This document shows, piece by piece, positions 30,601-40,844 of a DNA stretch of 64,000 nucleotides (positions are counted from its first letter, which is position 1; the number at the start of each line of letters is the position of its first letter). The stretch is from Entoloma clypeatum (Eukaryota > Basidiomycota > Agaricomycetes > Agaricales > Entolomataceae): positions 3,100,001-3,164,000 of the forward strand of contig OY751493.1 of NCBI GenBank assembly GCA_963565915.1, read 5' to 3'. The position numbers were made by a program, and so were the translations under genes. The notes beneath the pieces are model-generated. The model did no database searches. It was not told the DNA's origin and was given only the letters and a program-made list of their open reading frames with translations.

Positions 30601-30926
30601 TATTCCATGTCGTCAAACTTTCACTAGTTCCCGACGACCCTTTCCGACGCCAAGTCCGCTCTCCTCCGCCTCCGACGGTAGTGGGAGAAGAATTGGAGTA
30701 TGATGTTGAAAACCTCTTGGACAGCCGACTGCATCGAGGCAAGCTTCAATTCTTGGTCAAATGGAAGGGATATGGCTACGAAGAGAATTCCTGGGAAGCA
30801 GAAGACAATGTCCACGCTCCACGCCTAGTCCGCGACTTCTACCGACGTCATCCGGGAGCTCCGCGTCGGATCTCCGCTGCGATATTCAACTCGTTTCGCC
30901 TGACACGTCGAGACGCCGTGCCTTGA
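27675..30926 (+). CDS. Gypsy-B Pol: RT, RNase H, integrase, chromodomain
   Basis: The uninterrupted 1083-residue frame contains RT (KKKDGSLRLVQDYRSLN, VMFFGLTNSPSTF, VYLDDILIF), RNase H (ADSSDFATGAVLSQ, YDKEMLAVV, MDHKNLEYF), the integrase zinc region (HHDTPVAGHLG, CKTCDSC), the core (VDFITELP, SDRGPQF, YHPQSDGQTE) and a C-terminal chromodomain (LQFLVKWKGYGYEENSWE). Chromodomains steer chromovirus integration to heterochromatin, which fits its place in a TE nest. The 70 residues before RT are very acidic. It is in the same frame as the protease, separated by one TGA. Confidence 0.93.
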   Translation: MGSTPTSGLEEEAPRGPWVEDVTEGEETEELAEDDEEEDEFEEGDRLFVGTVPAEAEFIRASSNISQRLSEAFLSNQKPKSFRDSVPDHLFDFEDVFSKTSFDTLPEERTWDHAIELVPDASPAGCKVYPLAPNEQKELDAFLEENLATGRIRPSKSPMASPVFYIKKKDGSLRLVQDYRSLNSKTIKNKYPLPLISELINKLQRAQYFTKLDIRWGYNNVRIKPGDEWKAAFRTNRGLYEPLVMFFGLTNSPSTFQTMMNEIFQDLITEGVVCVYLDDILIFTETLAEHRRVTRIVLERLREHKLYLKPEKCEFEQTRIEYLGLIIEQGRVEMDPVKVAGVAEWPAPTNVREVQSFLGFTNFYRRFIEGFSDIARPLFELTKKGHLWSWKEGEVSAFAELKRRITSAPILVLADHRKEWRVEADSSDFATGAVLSQPTEDGKWHPVAFYSKSLSPVERNYEIYDKEMLAVVRALEEWRHFLEGAEKTVEIWMDHKNLEYFMTAQKLNRRQARWSLYLARFDFKMHHRPGKSMGKSDALSRRADHGDGSRDNENIILLRPELFAVRAMRGVTVQGEERDVLCQVRQGIREGLLEDSVAEVVRSLPTVGAGSVRSAEWRQAEGLLYFRDRIYVPNNPQLRHRILTQHHDTPVAGHLGRWKTLELVSRNYWWPHMSRLIGQYCKTCDSCLRTKVRRTPPSGELNPLPVPTERWQVTSVDFITELPEAHGYDAIMVVVDSVGKRGHFIPTHSDISALGTARSYIQNVWKLHGLPEAIVSDRGPQFVAKFTRELYRLLGIKIAASTAYHPQSDGQTERVNQGLEQYLRLFVNERQDDWDEWLPMAEFAYNNHVHASTRQTPFYIDTGRHPRMGFEPREKRTEIEAVADFSERMKSALEEARAALTKAKDDMARYYNQHRSTTPTFRPGDKVFLDSSDLKTTRPTKKLAHRYVGPFPVVRPVGTHAYELRLPPSMSRIHPVFHVVKLSLVPDDPFRRQVRSPPPPTVVGEELEYDVENLLDSRLHRGKLQFLVKWKGYGYEENSWEAEDNVHAPRLVRDFYRRHPGAPRRISAAIFNSFRLTRRDAVP

Positions 30927-30937
30927 AGGGGGGGTGA

Positions 30938-31381
30938 TGTAAGGGCAACCACTTTGCACTTTCCCTTTCCGTTCATTTCCACCATCTCCGACGCCCTCCG
31001 ACGCCCTCCGACGCCCTCCGATCGTATCTGTTGCCTCTGATATCTTATTCACCTCTCTGCACCTCTCCACATCCGACGACTCCGCGCCCCTCCGCTCCTC
31101 CGCACGTCGGATCGCAGGTACTATCATTCATCTCGTTTCCATTCATCCCCCATCCCTACTCCCGACCATTACTCATCATTCCTATGTCTCGTTTTATCTT
31201 TTATTTCATATCTCATTTTACTATTTATCTCGCTAGCTTGCAGGGGAATCCTTAGAACTTTCTCTTCGGATCTCCCTTGCAAGGTGTGTGTTGTATTACT
31301 TATCAGACTGCTCAATCTAATCTTCGGATCTCCCTTGCAAGTATCTGAGTTTGAGTCTTGGATCGTAAGGTCGCCCTTACA
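30938..31381 (+). repeat. 3' LTR of Gypsy-B
   Basis: Appears identical to the 5' LTR. It is preceded by the purine tract GAAGGGGGGGTGA. Confidence 0.95.
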
Positions 31382-33418
31382 GCACCCCATCGCATTCTTG
31401 TCGCGGACCATGTCCGCGGCCGAACAGAATTATGAGATATACGACAAGGAACTCCTGGCAGTCGTGGAAGCATTAAAAGATTGGAGACACTATCTGCTCA
31501 AAGCCAGGGAATGTTTCGAAATCTTGACCGATCACAAGAACCTGGAATATTTCCGTCGTCCTCAGGACCTAAATCAACGACAGCGACGCTGGAAAATGAA
31601 GTTACAAGACTATGACTTCGAATTACGGCATGTGCCTGGCAAGACCAATGCGAAAGCGGACATCCTGTCATGCTTACCCTGGTATGAAGCGGAACTCGAA
31701 CCACAGGACAGTGACCAAATGCTCAAGGAGGGACTATTCTTGAAACCGTTGAAATCAGAAGATGTGGTACAAATGGAGATGTTCACGGAGGAACAATTCT
31801 TTGAAGGGGGTGAGACATCTGATTCCATCAAAATTGGAAACATCACAACCATCGAAAACCCATGGATTGCACGCATCAAGGCTTCGAACCGCATGGAGAC
31901 AGAAGTAGCGCAGGGCCTAAAAAAGAATCCTCATTGGTATCAGCAGGAGAATGGGATCACCTATGCGGGAGAACGAGTCTATGTCCCGCCAGACCCACAA
32001 TTACGACAAGAATTGATGTTCGAGTCACACAATGCACCAGTGGCTGGACATCCAGGACAGTACTGGACACATGAACTCCTCACTCGCACCTACTGGTGGC
32101 CTACCATACTGCATGATGTGAAGAAGTACGTGAAGGGTTGCGACACTTGTCAACACAACAAGATTAACCGACAAAAGCGACATGCTCCGCTACATCCCCA
32201 TGCAGCACCAAGTCACCCATGGGAAGACATAGGAATCGACGTCGTGGGACCGATACCAGAATCTGATGGAAAAAACGCAATTCTGGTCATCACGGATAGA
32301 CATTTGAAGATGCTTCACCTCATTCCGACAACCATGGAACTATCAGCTGAAGGATTAGCCAAGATCTATCGGGATCAGATATGGAAGCTTCATGGGATCC
32401 CCAAGAAGATCATCAGCGATAGAGGACCGCAGTTCGCCGCGAAGTTCATGGAGATACTCTGCCGCATGCTAGGGATCAAGAGGAACCTGTCCACTGCATA
32501 CCACCCACAGACTGATGGACAGGCCGAGCGATCGCATCAGGAAACGGAAACATTCTTACAAAACTTTGTCAACCATCTACAGGATGATTGGGCTGAATGG
32601 ATCGCAATCGCAGAGTTCCAGTACAATGACAAAGAACATCAGGCAACAAAGCACACCCCATTCTACCTCAACTACGGTTTACATCCGTGGAAGGGAGAGC
32701 TCATGTTAGAAGATACTAATCCGGCTGCCAACGACTTCTTGAAAAAACTTAAACAGGCATGAGAAGAAGCCAATGCTGCGCTGAAACAAGCACAGGATCA
32801 GATGAAGAAGACAGTTGACACACGGCGAAGTCCATCTCGGGACTACTGCATTGGAGACAAGGTGTGGCTGGAAGGGACTAACATCAGGACTGATCGCCCC
32901 TCAAAGAAACTCAATGCACTCCGACATGGACCATTCAAAGTCCTAGAGAAGAAAGGAGCTAGCGCGTACCTTCTTGATCTTCCAAAGACGTGGAAGATGA
33001 TTCACCCTGTGTTCAACGAGACCCTGTTGTCACCATATGAAACTCCGAAGTATGCCATCCAGAAAAAGAAACCAGCCCCTGATCCGATCATTGTTGAAGG
33101 ACGAGAAGAGTACCATGTGTCTACGATCCTAGACTCTCGAAAGTTCTGTGGAAAGATCCAGTACCTTGTCCAGTGAGAAGGATATGGTCCAGAAGAGAAC
33201 ACATGGGAACCTCGAGCTAATGTTCAGAACGCTCAAGATTTGATCCGTGATTTCCATCGGCAGAACCCGTCTTGCCCACAATAAAAGACAGCTCTCGGAA
33301 TCCATGACAAGTATCGACCTCATCAGTCAACCACATACCGAGTTCCCCACTCTACTCTTTTTCCCTGCCCAATATAGCCTCCCCCTTCTTCTTCTATCTC
33401 TCAACCATCCTCGCCGCC

Positions 33419-33790
33419 ATGTCCAACACCACCGTTACCTCCACCTCCACCACCGACATCAACCCCGCCATCGCCGCCCTCATGAATGAAGCACTCTCCA
33501 TGAGAGACCAAATCCATGCCCTCGAAACTTCCCTTGCCGACCTCCTCCATCGCCAGATGCATATCCAGCTTCACTCGCTGTCCAACCTACCCATCGCCCC
33601 GAGTCCCGAGGAAAAACAAATTCTTGGAAATTACACCAGCACCCTCATGATCGAAAATCGGCGTATTCGGCTGGCTATCAAAGGCCTCAAACTCGCTGTG
33701 GCCATCAACGAGGAGTTGATATATGATTGGAGCCTCAAGGAAAGTCCAAACTGGTCCGATCCTGGCAACAATGAGGGATGGGGACAGTGA
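33419..33790 (+). CDS. Accessory ORF of Gypsy-A downstream of pol
   Basis: A 123-residue open frame (MSNTTVTSTSTTDINPAI) lies between the pol stop region and the 3' LTR in the sense direction. It has an Ala/Leu-rich helix likely to form a coiled coil (ALMNEALSMRDQIHALE) and no membrane segment, so it is not an envelope. The ATG follows a pyrimidine-rich leader (CCTCCCCCTTCTTC) typical of fungal start regions. It stayed open while pol gained four stops. Function unknown; may be a captured gene or a lineage-specific extra gene. Confidence 0.5.
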   Translation: MSNTTVTSTSTTDINPAIAALMNEALSMRDQIHALETSLADLLHRQMHIQLHSLSNLPIAPSPEEKQILGNYTSTLMIENRRIRLAIKGLKLAVAINEELIYDWSLKESPNWSDPGNNEGWGQ

Positions 33791-33824
33791 CTCTGTGAGG
33801 ACACAGAGCTTGGAGAGGGGAACA

Positions 33825-34226
33825 TGTTACGGACTCTATGGTATGAGGACCACGTCATATCTTTTACTTATCGGCCCGACTCGGTGCCCTCTTACGAACT
33901 TACTATGTCTAATGTCTACTTTCGCAACCTTCGATTCCCAGTCTGACTCATTACATTACTTCGTCATCCCCTTTAGTATACTTCGCTCCCTCGCTGACTT
34001 GCTTTCCGCAGTCAGCTTACTCACTGTACATAGCCTTCCGCAGTCGCCTTACTCATGTGCACTGCCTTCCGCAGTACTGACTCATCCGCTACCGCCTATA
34101 GTCAGTACCTATATAAACCTCTTGTACTATAGTAGATTCCTTAGATTTAGCAATCACTTTGCTCTTCGCCTTTCCACTTTCCTGCATACTCTGCCTGAAC
34201 CTTGGAACAGTTTGTTAAGCATAACA
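33825..34226 (+). repeat. 3' LTR of Gypsy-A
   Basis: Same 402-bp unit as 13740-14141 with a handful of substitutions; followed by the TSD AGGGA. Confidence 0.93.
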
Positions 34227-34396
34227 AGGGAGCTGTTGGGCTTGAAGGGAGGCGTTGGGCATCAGTGTGCGTGACAGAAGAAATGGTTGGATCAGTACCT
34301 TCCAGAAGTGATAGAAGACTCAACAACCTAATTCGCAAATGTGGATTAGGCCGAGGAGGGTACACTAAAACATCCTATTCTACATTTCATAAGATA
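34227..34396. repeat. Minisatellite, right part, and spacer
   Basis: After the Gypsy-A TSD the sequence resumes GAGCTGTTGGGCTTGAAGG and GGCGTTGGGCATCAGTG, the same unit type as at 13455-13739. From about 34270 it becomes a non-repetitive spacer with a short open frame (LNNLIRKCGLGRGGY) of no recognised origin. Confidence 0.6.
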
Positions 34397-34696
34397 GGGA
34401 ACATGCACAACCAACAGCATCACATTGGGGGTGGGCAACTGCCAGTATGGGTAACCCCAGTCACAAGCTGTCACACGCGACACAGCCATCACACTGACTG
34501 ACCCAGCCGTTTTGGGTTCCACAAAGCGAGATCTCGCTGGATGTAATGCTTGGAATAGTGATAGAAATAGTTTATCTGTATGCTAGTACTACCAGTTAAT
34601 CAATACATACCCTGGAAGTAGTCAAACTGGGAAACCCTCAGCCAAAATAGCCCAAAAATAAGAGGGAAACTTGGCTGGTGAATAACTTTACACAGA

Positions 34697-34930
34697 CTCA
34701 ATGAATTGACAAGGTGTAAAGGAGGAAATTGTACTATTTCCTGAGCTCTTTCAACTGATTGGACGCATTTTTTATTTCAGTGGAAGGAACACTGCTAATG
34801 GCGCATTTTTACTCATAAAATTGTATATTTCACCATGATAGCTTCAGAAAATAAAAAATCGGGTCCAACCAATCGAACGGGCCTACAAAATGGTGCATTT
34901 TCGCCACCAACACCTTGTCAATCCGTTGAG
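34697..34930. repeat. Internal inverted repeat in the TIR-X leader
   Basis: Arms beginning TGAATTGACAAGGTGT and ending ACACCTTGTCAATCC face each other over about 230 bp, with further pairing around ATTGGACGCATTTTTTAT and its counterpart. It is present in both copies and may bind transposase or form a promoter cruciform. Confidence 0.55.
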
Positions 34931-35206
34931 CATGTGAAAAGATATTCAGCTCGCGAGATTTTGCTCCATCATATGGGTGGCAGGCCGTGGGAACTTGCCG
35001 CGAGACATTGGTGCTGCACGGAAAACATGACTCTCACAGGCCTCTTTTTCTCCACACTTGCTCTGAGGGCCTCCTACATTGTCTCAAGCAACAATAAATA
35101 CATCTGAAGACATATTGTAGGTCAATCTGATATTTTTCTGCTCTGAATCATGTTTTTGTAGGCAAACCTCACAGATTCTTATCTGATCCTTATCTATCCA
35201 AGCATC

Positions 35207-38200
35207 ATGGGAAGAAGAAAGGCTACACAACTAGCACAGCAAGAGTGTGCTGCAAAGGCCAGCATTCAGAGTTCTGTAAAGGCAACTATGACATCTACAC
35301 AACGAGAGCTGGACAGTACTAGACAGGAGCTTTCTGCTGCGCATGCTAGGCTTGAGGAGCTTGAAACTGCACTTGGACTGGAAAAGGCTTCTGTTTTGTA
35401 TCTTTCTGGGGCACTTGAGAGATCTGAGACAAAATTGAGCCGAATTTCAGCTACTCTGGCTCAGGAAAAGTCTCGATCTGCAGAGTTATACAAGAAGTAC
35501 CGTGTTGAGCAGCGTGGACGACAGCGTGCACTTGCACGCAAGGACATACTAAAGGAACAGATGGATCTTTTGCAGTGCGCTGATAGGGATCACTCTCGAC
35601 AAGAGAAGACAATTGTTTCTAATGCTGGCCGTGCTGTTGAGTCTCTTTTCAAGCTTGAAAAAGAGAATGAAAATCTGCGTAGTGAATTATCTCACTGTCT
35701 TGAGCGCTCTCAGGCAGAGTTATATTCTTCACATCAGCATGTTCTCATTATTCAGAAAGAGCTTCAAAAAGAATGCTCTCAATCACGCCGTCTCCAAAAG
35801 TCTCATGATCTAGCTGCAGTTCATCGGCAACAGACTGTTGCAAAAGCACATGAAGCAGCATTAAAGGAGCGATCTGTGCATTCTCTCAAGGAAAAGGGGA
35901 TCTATACTGAGGAAACTCGAAATCTCATTCGCCTTCTTGTTCGAGCTGGCTGTTCCAAAGCATATATTGGAAATGTCATTGCTGCTGTCTTGAAAGCAGC
36001 TGGAATTACAACATATGGCAATGTTAGCAGACGAACAGTTTCTTGGATACTAGTAGAAGGATATATTGCTTCTCAGATTCAACTAGGCTATGAGATACAG
36101 GAAGCTGAAGGTATATAATATTGCTATTCCTTTATAAATGAAACTAAAATCATTTTCAAGGCATAACATTCAGTGCTGATGGCACAGATCACCGTAATAT
36201 CAACTACAATTCCCGTCATATGCATTTCAAAGCAGAGAACTATGGATCTTCATCACCACAAAAAAAACAGGTTACCTGTTTACTTGGCGTCACAGCCTCT
36301 TTGGATGGTTCTAGCAAGCAATCTATAAAAGACTGGAAAAGTATATTAGATGCTATTGTTGATCTTTTCAACCGCTCTCCTTTTGGCAAGTGATATGGCC
36401 AGTTGCTCCGCACTGTTGATATTTTGGCAAAGCTGGTTGGAATGATTACTGATCACTGTGCCAAAGAGAAAAAAGACGCTGCTGCTTTGGAGAATTTGAA
36501 GAAAGAGGCTATACTTCAACTACTTGGAGAGGATAAAATGCTTGATGCAAGCACAAAAGATTTGCTTCCGATATTTCTTGATGCACAAGAAGAGATGATT
36601 AAAAAGCTTGGTGGAAAGACAAAATAGAATCAGCTATCTGAATATGAGCAAAAGGAACAGTTGGCTCAGATGAGTGAAAAACTGGTGATCAAATTGGGAA
36701 AAGATGCCTATATGATGATGTCTGATAAAGAAAAAAAAACTCTCTCATTGTTTATCTGGGTTGGATGTGGCTGTCACAAGGATCTCAACAGTGTTTGTGG
36801 AGGCTATACAATGATGGCTTCCTGATGGAAGTCAAACAATATTCTAGGGCCAGTTTTACTTGCAAATCGAGACAATGCAGCAGTTCTGGCTGAAATTTCT
36901 CCTACTCAGAACATTGTTACACCAGCACAAGAACGTGCTTTTGAAATGACTGCAGGTGGTGGAATAAAAGCAACACAACTAGCTGGAGCTGTATTCAACC
37001 ACAAAGATGATAAGAAGAGTCATCACAATACCTTTCACTTTTGGTGGACAGCACATATTGGTTCTCAATTCACTTTTCCTGATACATCCAACACTCGATT
37101 TGGATCTCATTGTGATGCTGCAGGTGTTCTTTTGAAGCATTTGCAGGACTTTCGCAATTATCTTGACTTTGCAATTTAAAAAAAGCAAACTGGAAAACCA
37201 AGCCATATGGAAAAGAATCTATGGAATGCTCTTCACAACATACCAACTCTTACAGAACTTGCAGTTCTTGCTCTGTATGCTCAATCAATCTCAGCTCCAT
37301 ATATGTGTGTTGTCCGCGCACCAGATGGAAAAACCAATATGCTGGATCTTGGTCCATTTCATCAGAAAGTACTTGATCACATCCAGACTATTATCAACAA
37401 TCCAGATCTTCTACTTGGTGATAATGTCTCATTTGAAATGGGCACACTTGATGGATTGTCTTGGCAGTCACCTGAAATATTTCAGGCCATTCAGAATTTG
37501 AAATCTCAGTTTATCTATCTTCGGCCTCTCCTTGTTCAATTTTTCCAGGGAGCTGCAGATACCCGGAAGCGCTTTACCTCTGAATTTGCACCTGGTGGCC
37601 TAATTGATGAATCCACACCAGATGAGAGGGATTTGGCCTGGATGCCTGCCACAAATGATGAGAATGAGGGTGCTTTGGGATCATTCCGAGTTCTTATGCA
37701 GAGCCAACCACAGCTTACAGTCCTCCATTACAATGCACAACGGATGTTTGAACAAAACGAAACTCAAGCATTTATGGCTGCAAAGTTTACTCAGCCTGAA
37801 GATTACAAGTTTATTCATAAGGAGGCCCGAAAAGGTGATTTGACTAAATTGGACAAGAAACGAAAGGAGGAAATTGTTGCTTTTGCTGAGGAAAAAATTG
37901 AAAAACAAGCAGTAGCTGCAAAACGCAGGCAGGACAGAAAAAATCAAATTGCATCCTTAGATCTTGTTTTGGACAAGGAGAAGGTGAAAAAGCTTGCTGG
38001 TCAGCGCCTTGCTGATCAGATTGCTGCATTCAAAGCAGCAGGAGCTCCAAATTTCCAGGGAGTTACTTATAAAAAAGCTGATGAAAAACAGGCAGCTTTG
38101 GAAATGGCAGTTGCAATGTATGATAGAGGAGAGTGGGATCCATTAAACAGAGAAGATGATGTGGGAGAAATTTTTGATTTTGATATACTGGAAGATGCTG

Positions 38201-38244
38201 AAGGAGAGGTTTGGAAAGATGCTAATTCTGATGCTGACACTTGA
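35207..38244 (+). pseudogene. TIR-X transposase, RNase H-fold candidate with four stops
   Basis: Two exons (35207-36110, 36161-38244) form one frame of 995 codons. Residues 1-240 are a long coiled coil, then an HTH-like region (RAGCSKAYIGNVI, RRTVSWILVEGYI). A candidate catalytic Asp sits in ITFSADGTDHRN. CGCHKDLNS and TSNTRFGSH recall the C-x-x-H and TRW-type blocks of hAT transposases, and NDENEGALGSFR could carry the acidic third residue. Stops lie at 36391 (TGA), 36625 (TAG), 36823 (TGA) and 37177 (TAA); there is no frameshift. The C-terminus is Lys-rich. The assignment as a DDE/D transposase rests on TIRs plus these motifs. Confidence 0.7.
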
Positions 38245-38339
38245 GAGGATATGATTAGAATCATTATACTTTTTCTTTTGCTAAATTCACCTCAATTGCA
38301 CCCCATATATTACATATAATATATATAGAATCTACTTAA

Positions 38340-39048
38340 TGTTAAGTAGGTGAAATGTCGGAGCTTCGTCAGAGTCCGTCGGAGGTCGGACGTAGGACTG
38401 AGACCGGAGCGGAACTCCGGAAATGCGGAGAAACAACGAAGGGGAGGGATGTGGCTTCAATGTATGTGTTGCGCCGCCGTTTGTTGGATAAGGTGTCCCA
38501 ATTTCAGGAGGTCGGAGGAGAGGTCGGAGGTGCAGAGGTCCTCGGAAAGATCTCGGTGAGAGACACGTTGACGTGGAAATGGTTGGACAATGTCGGAGTT
38601 GTGACTCGGACACAGTACTGAGCTTGTCGAAGGGTAACAATGGAGGAAGAGCAGTAGATGAGGATGTTGTCGGCGTATTGTACCACAGCGAGGATCTCTG
38701 GCATGAACGGGGAGTAGAGGAGTGAACTTTGTTGATATTCGAACTGAGGAACTACAGGTATGGTACGAGCTTAAATACCTGAGATTACTTTACGGAGATG
38801 GTTGGAGTAGGTCCGGAGTTGTGGCGTAAGTTGCCAGCGACTGTAACGAACATCGGAGATATCGGTCAATGGACCATGCGGAAAAGGCGATGCATAAGTA
38901 AATGGGAATATGAATATGAAATGCATAAAGGCATGGAGTTATGAATATGAAATGCACGATAGCAACGTGCGGAGATGCAGAGGTAACGGATGTCCGGAAT
39001 GTCAGAGAAAGATCGGAGTGGATCAGAGATTCGGAGACAGATATAACA
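38340..39048 (-). repeat. 3' LTR of Gypsy-C
   Basis: TGTTATATCTGTCTCCG... on the minus strand. Compared with the 5' LTR it shows many transitions (for example ATGTCGG for ACGTCGG, GGTTGGAC for GGTCGGAC) and a few small indels. Confidence 0.93.
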
Positions 39049-39168
39049 GTATTCCCCTCTTAGGTCTGACACCCATGGAAGACCGCAAGAAAATAAACAA
39101 GGTCATGTGGTCTCGGTTATTTAACGGAGATGAGCGGCCCAATGGTTTTCTTCCAGTTACCACCAACA

Positions 39169-39946
39169 TGCCCCAAGACTCAAACACACAACCCGCGCGC
39201 TCAAGCGCCAACCTCGACAACTCCGAAGAGGAGCTCCTGCGCCGTCTGGCGCAGGTACGCAAGGAGAAGGAGGAGGCGGAGGCAAGGAAGAAGGCGGAGG
39301 TGGAGAAGAAGAGGGCGAAGAAGGCGGGGAAACAGAGGGCAGAGAGCGGAGTGGAGGAGTCGGAGGTCCGGGGGGAGGCGTGTCAGGCCTGTGTGCAGGC
39401 GAAGGTGGAATGCAAGTGGGCGTTGTGAGTACCCGCTTTTTCATCTTCTTTTTCTTACTGACAGTCTCCTTAGGCAGGGGAAGGGCACCGCATGCCAGCG
39501 GTGTAAAGATGGCAAACGGGTTTGCCTGAAGCCCGGCGAGATGAGGGCGAAGCGGAAACGGGGGAAGACGGAGGAGCCCGAGTGGGGCGAAGAACTGCTG
39601 CGGCGCAGGGGTCACGGAGGAGCTCCGGGAGCTCCAGGAGGAGAAGGAGGAGAAGGAGAAGCGGTCGGCGAGGGTCGGTTGGGCACTGCTCCGGCAGCTA
39701 CAAATTATGAACAACCACCTCGCCTACCGGAATTTCCTGCTGGAGGCGGCGGCTCCAGAGTCGGAGACGGAGGACAGAGAAGAGGAAGAAGGAGAGGAAG
39801 AGGACGAGGAAAAGGATGAGGGGGAGGTCGAGGGGTTGGCAGACGGGGAGCTTGCGGAACTGCAAGCGGAGAACTGGAGGAAGAGTCAGAGGATGACAGT
39901 CTGCCGGCCAAAAAGGCCAAAACCCAGTAGCCCCTCCCCCCTCTAA
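39169..39946 (+). pseudogene. Zn2Cys6-type accessory gene, antisense to Gypsy-C
   Basis: A plus-strand gene lies between the Gypsy-C pol end and its 3' LTR. Exon 1 runs 39169-39424 (MPQDSNTQPARSSANLDN, then a Lys/Glu-rich helix), a 49-bp GT-AG intron spans 39425-39473, and exon 2 starts at 39474. Splicing joins ACQACVQAKVECKW to GTACQRCKDGKRVC, giving C-x2-C-x6-C-x10-C-x2-C-x6-C, the fungal binuclear zinc-cluster spacing. A frameshift near 39600 separates this from a coiled-coil and acidic tail (LRQLQIMNNHLAYRNF, EEEGEEEDEEKDEGE). A TTATTTAA box lies about 55 bp upstream. The product would be a nuclear DNA-binding protein; the frameshift suggests decay. Confidence 0.6.
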
Positions 39947-39994
39947 TTGTTTTTTATTTTATTTTATTTTGCAATATGAGTGTCTTGCGCGGTT

Positions 39995-40319
39995 CTATAG
40001 ACATGATAAGGGGCCCAGTTTCTCCGGATACGCGGAGTGGAAATCTGTGACTAAGTCCGTCGCATGTTTGAGTTCCGTGGCAGGTAGCCAGGACTGTTCC
40101 TCATCGGTTCCTTCATAGCCTAGCCAACAAACTAGGTAGAGCAGTTTGCAAGAACGCCAACGATCCAGTTTGGTGTCAAGGATTTCGGCGATTTCGTATT
40201 CCACTTCTCCTTCAACGTCGATCGGAGGAGGCGGAGTTACTGTCCGGTTTGGAATGTCGTTCGGAACAGATGGCTCCAGCATGGAGATGTGGAAAACGGG
40301 GTGAACACCACGTATGGTG
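39995..40319 (-). pseudogene. Gypsy-C pol, C-terminal chromodomain part
   Basis: This is the end of pol beyond the Copia-2 insertion. It starts within the GVHPVFHISMLEP block typical of integrase C-termini and contains a chromodomain (VEYEIAEILDTK, LYLVCWLGY, SWLPATEL). It is in phase with the part right of Copia-2 once Copia-2 and one TSD copy are removed. Confidence 0.85.
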
Positions 40320-40757
40320 TATTGAACAGCACACCTACATATGCAGGGAAGCCTGGGTAAGGTACTCACATTGGAGGTAAGAAGAGAGAGCTTGAGTGAT
40401 GAAGGTACTTCGTAAAAGTCCTGTTATTGTAGATACAGATACATCAAGTATTTATACCTACAAGGATGCGCACAGACCATGTACAAACAAGTACAAACTG
40501 AGTTCTGTCGCAGAACCATAAACTCACATATATGGTAATATGTGACTTATAGTCATATAGTGTGACAAGCACATGACGTGACATAACATGACATATGTTA
40601 TGCACGTCTGACACATATCTAATGAGTCAGGGATCTAGAGCGAGTCTAGATTGTTCTAAGTCTAGAACACTTCCATATGTAACTCCATATGGGAATACAC
40701 ATGTCTATAGACATGTGATTGACTGTCGAGACATCCGTCTAGAATGTATTCTCAACA
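40320..40757 (-). repeat. 3' LTR of Copia-2
   Basis: TGTTGAGAATACATTCTAG... on the minus strand; nearly identical to 46182-46618 (one small deletion and a couple of substitutions). Confidence 0.93.
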
Positions 40758-40765
40758 CTCCCCCT
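40758..40765 (-). promoter_or_regulatory. 3' polypurine tract of Copia-2
   Basis: GAGGGGGAG-type tract directly upstream of the 3' LTR on the minus strand. Similar tracts recur inside at 42243-42250 (CAGGGGGAG) and 43081-43090 (AAAAGGGGGAG). Confidence 0.7.
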
Positions 40766-40844
40766 CAAGTGTGATTCCGTCGGGTTTCAATACTTGTTCA
40801 CAAGAAGACATTCAAGTCCTAGTGAAGAGCCAAATTAAATGGCA

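Larger units (their letters stand above)
25262..31381 (+). mobile_element. Gypsy-B: young chromodomain Gypsy retrotransposon
   Basis: LTRs of 444 bp (25262-25705, 30938-31381) appear identical over their whole length. The TSD is GCACC (25257-25261, 31382-31386), inside Gypsy-A pol. Base composition differs from its host: the codons are rich in CCG, TCG and CGG. Gag, protease and RT-integrase frames are present. It is the youngest Gypsy insertion in the window. Confidence 0.95.
24320..33283 (+). pseudogene. Gypsy-A pol (RT, RNase H, integrase, chromodomain), split by Gypsy-B
   Basis: After the LINE the pol frame resumes (KEQEELDAFIDDGLATG). RT motifs are FFINKKDGSKRLVQDY, VMFFGLCNSPGTF and IYMDDIVVIG. 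A 4-bp duplication TACC at 24462-24469 shifts the frame. Gypsy-B interrupts at 25261, inside KWHPIAFLSR, and the frame resumes at 31387. RNase H (YEIYDKELLAV, TDHKNLEYF), integrase (HNAPVAGHPG, CDTCQHNK, SDRGPQF, YHPQTDGQAE) and a chromodomain ([13 protein letters not shown]) follow. Four stops, all TGA, lie at 24958, 24967, 32760 and 33174. The gene is dead but otherwise conserved. Confidence 0.85.
13740..34226 (+). mobile_element. Gypsy-A: Tf1/sushi-type chromodomain retrotransposon, split by LINE and Gypsy-B
   Basis: Two 402-bp LTRs (13740-14141, 33825-34226) and a 5-bp TSD AGGGA (13735-13739 and 34227-34231) define the element. With the two large insertions removed its own length is about 5.6 kb. 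The interior is degenerate: most of gag and the protease active site are deleted, and pol carries one 4-bp duplication and four TGA stops. An extra open frame lies between pol and the 3' LTR. Confidence 0.95.

Noticed and set aside
34835..35107. 90-residue frame repeated at 7444-7716
   Set aside because: Conserved only because the two TIR-X copies are nearly identical; it overlaps an inverted-repeat arm and looks non-coding.
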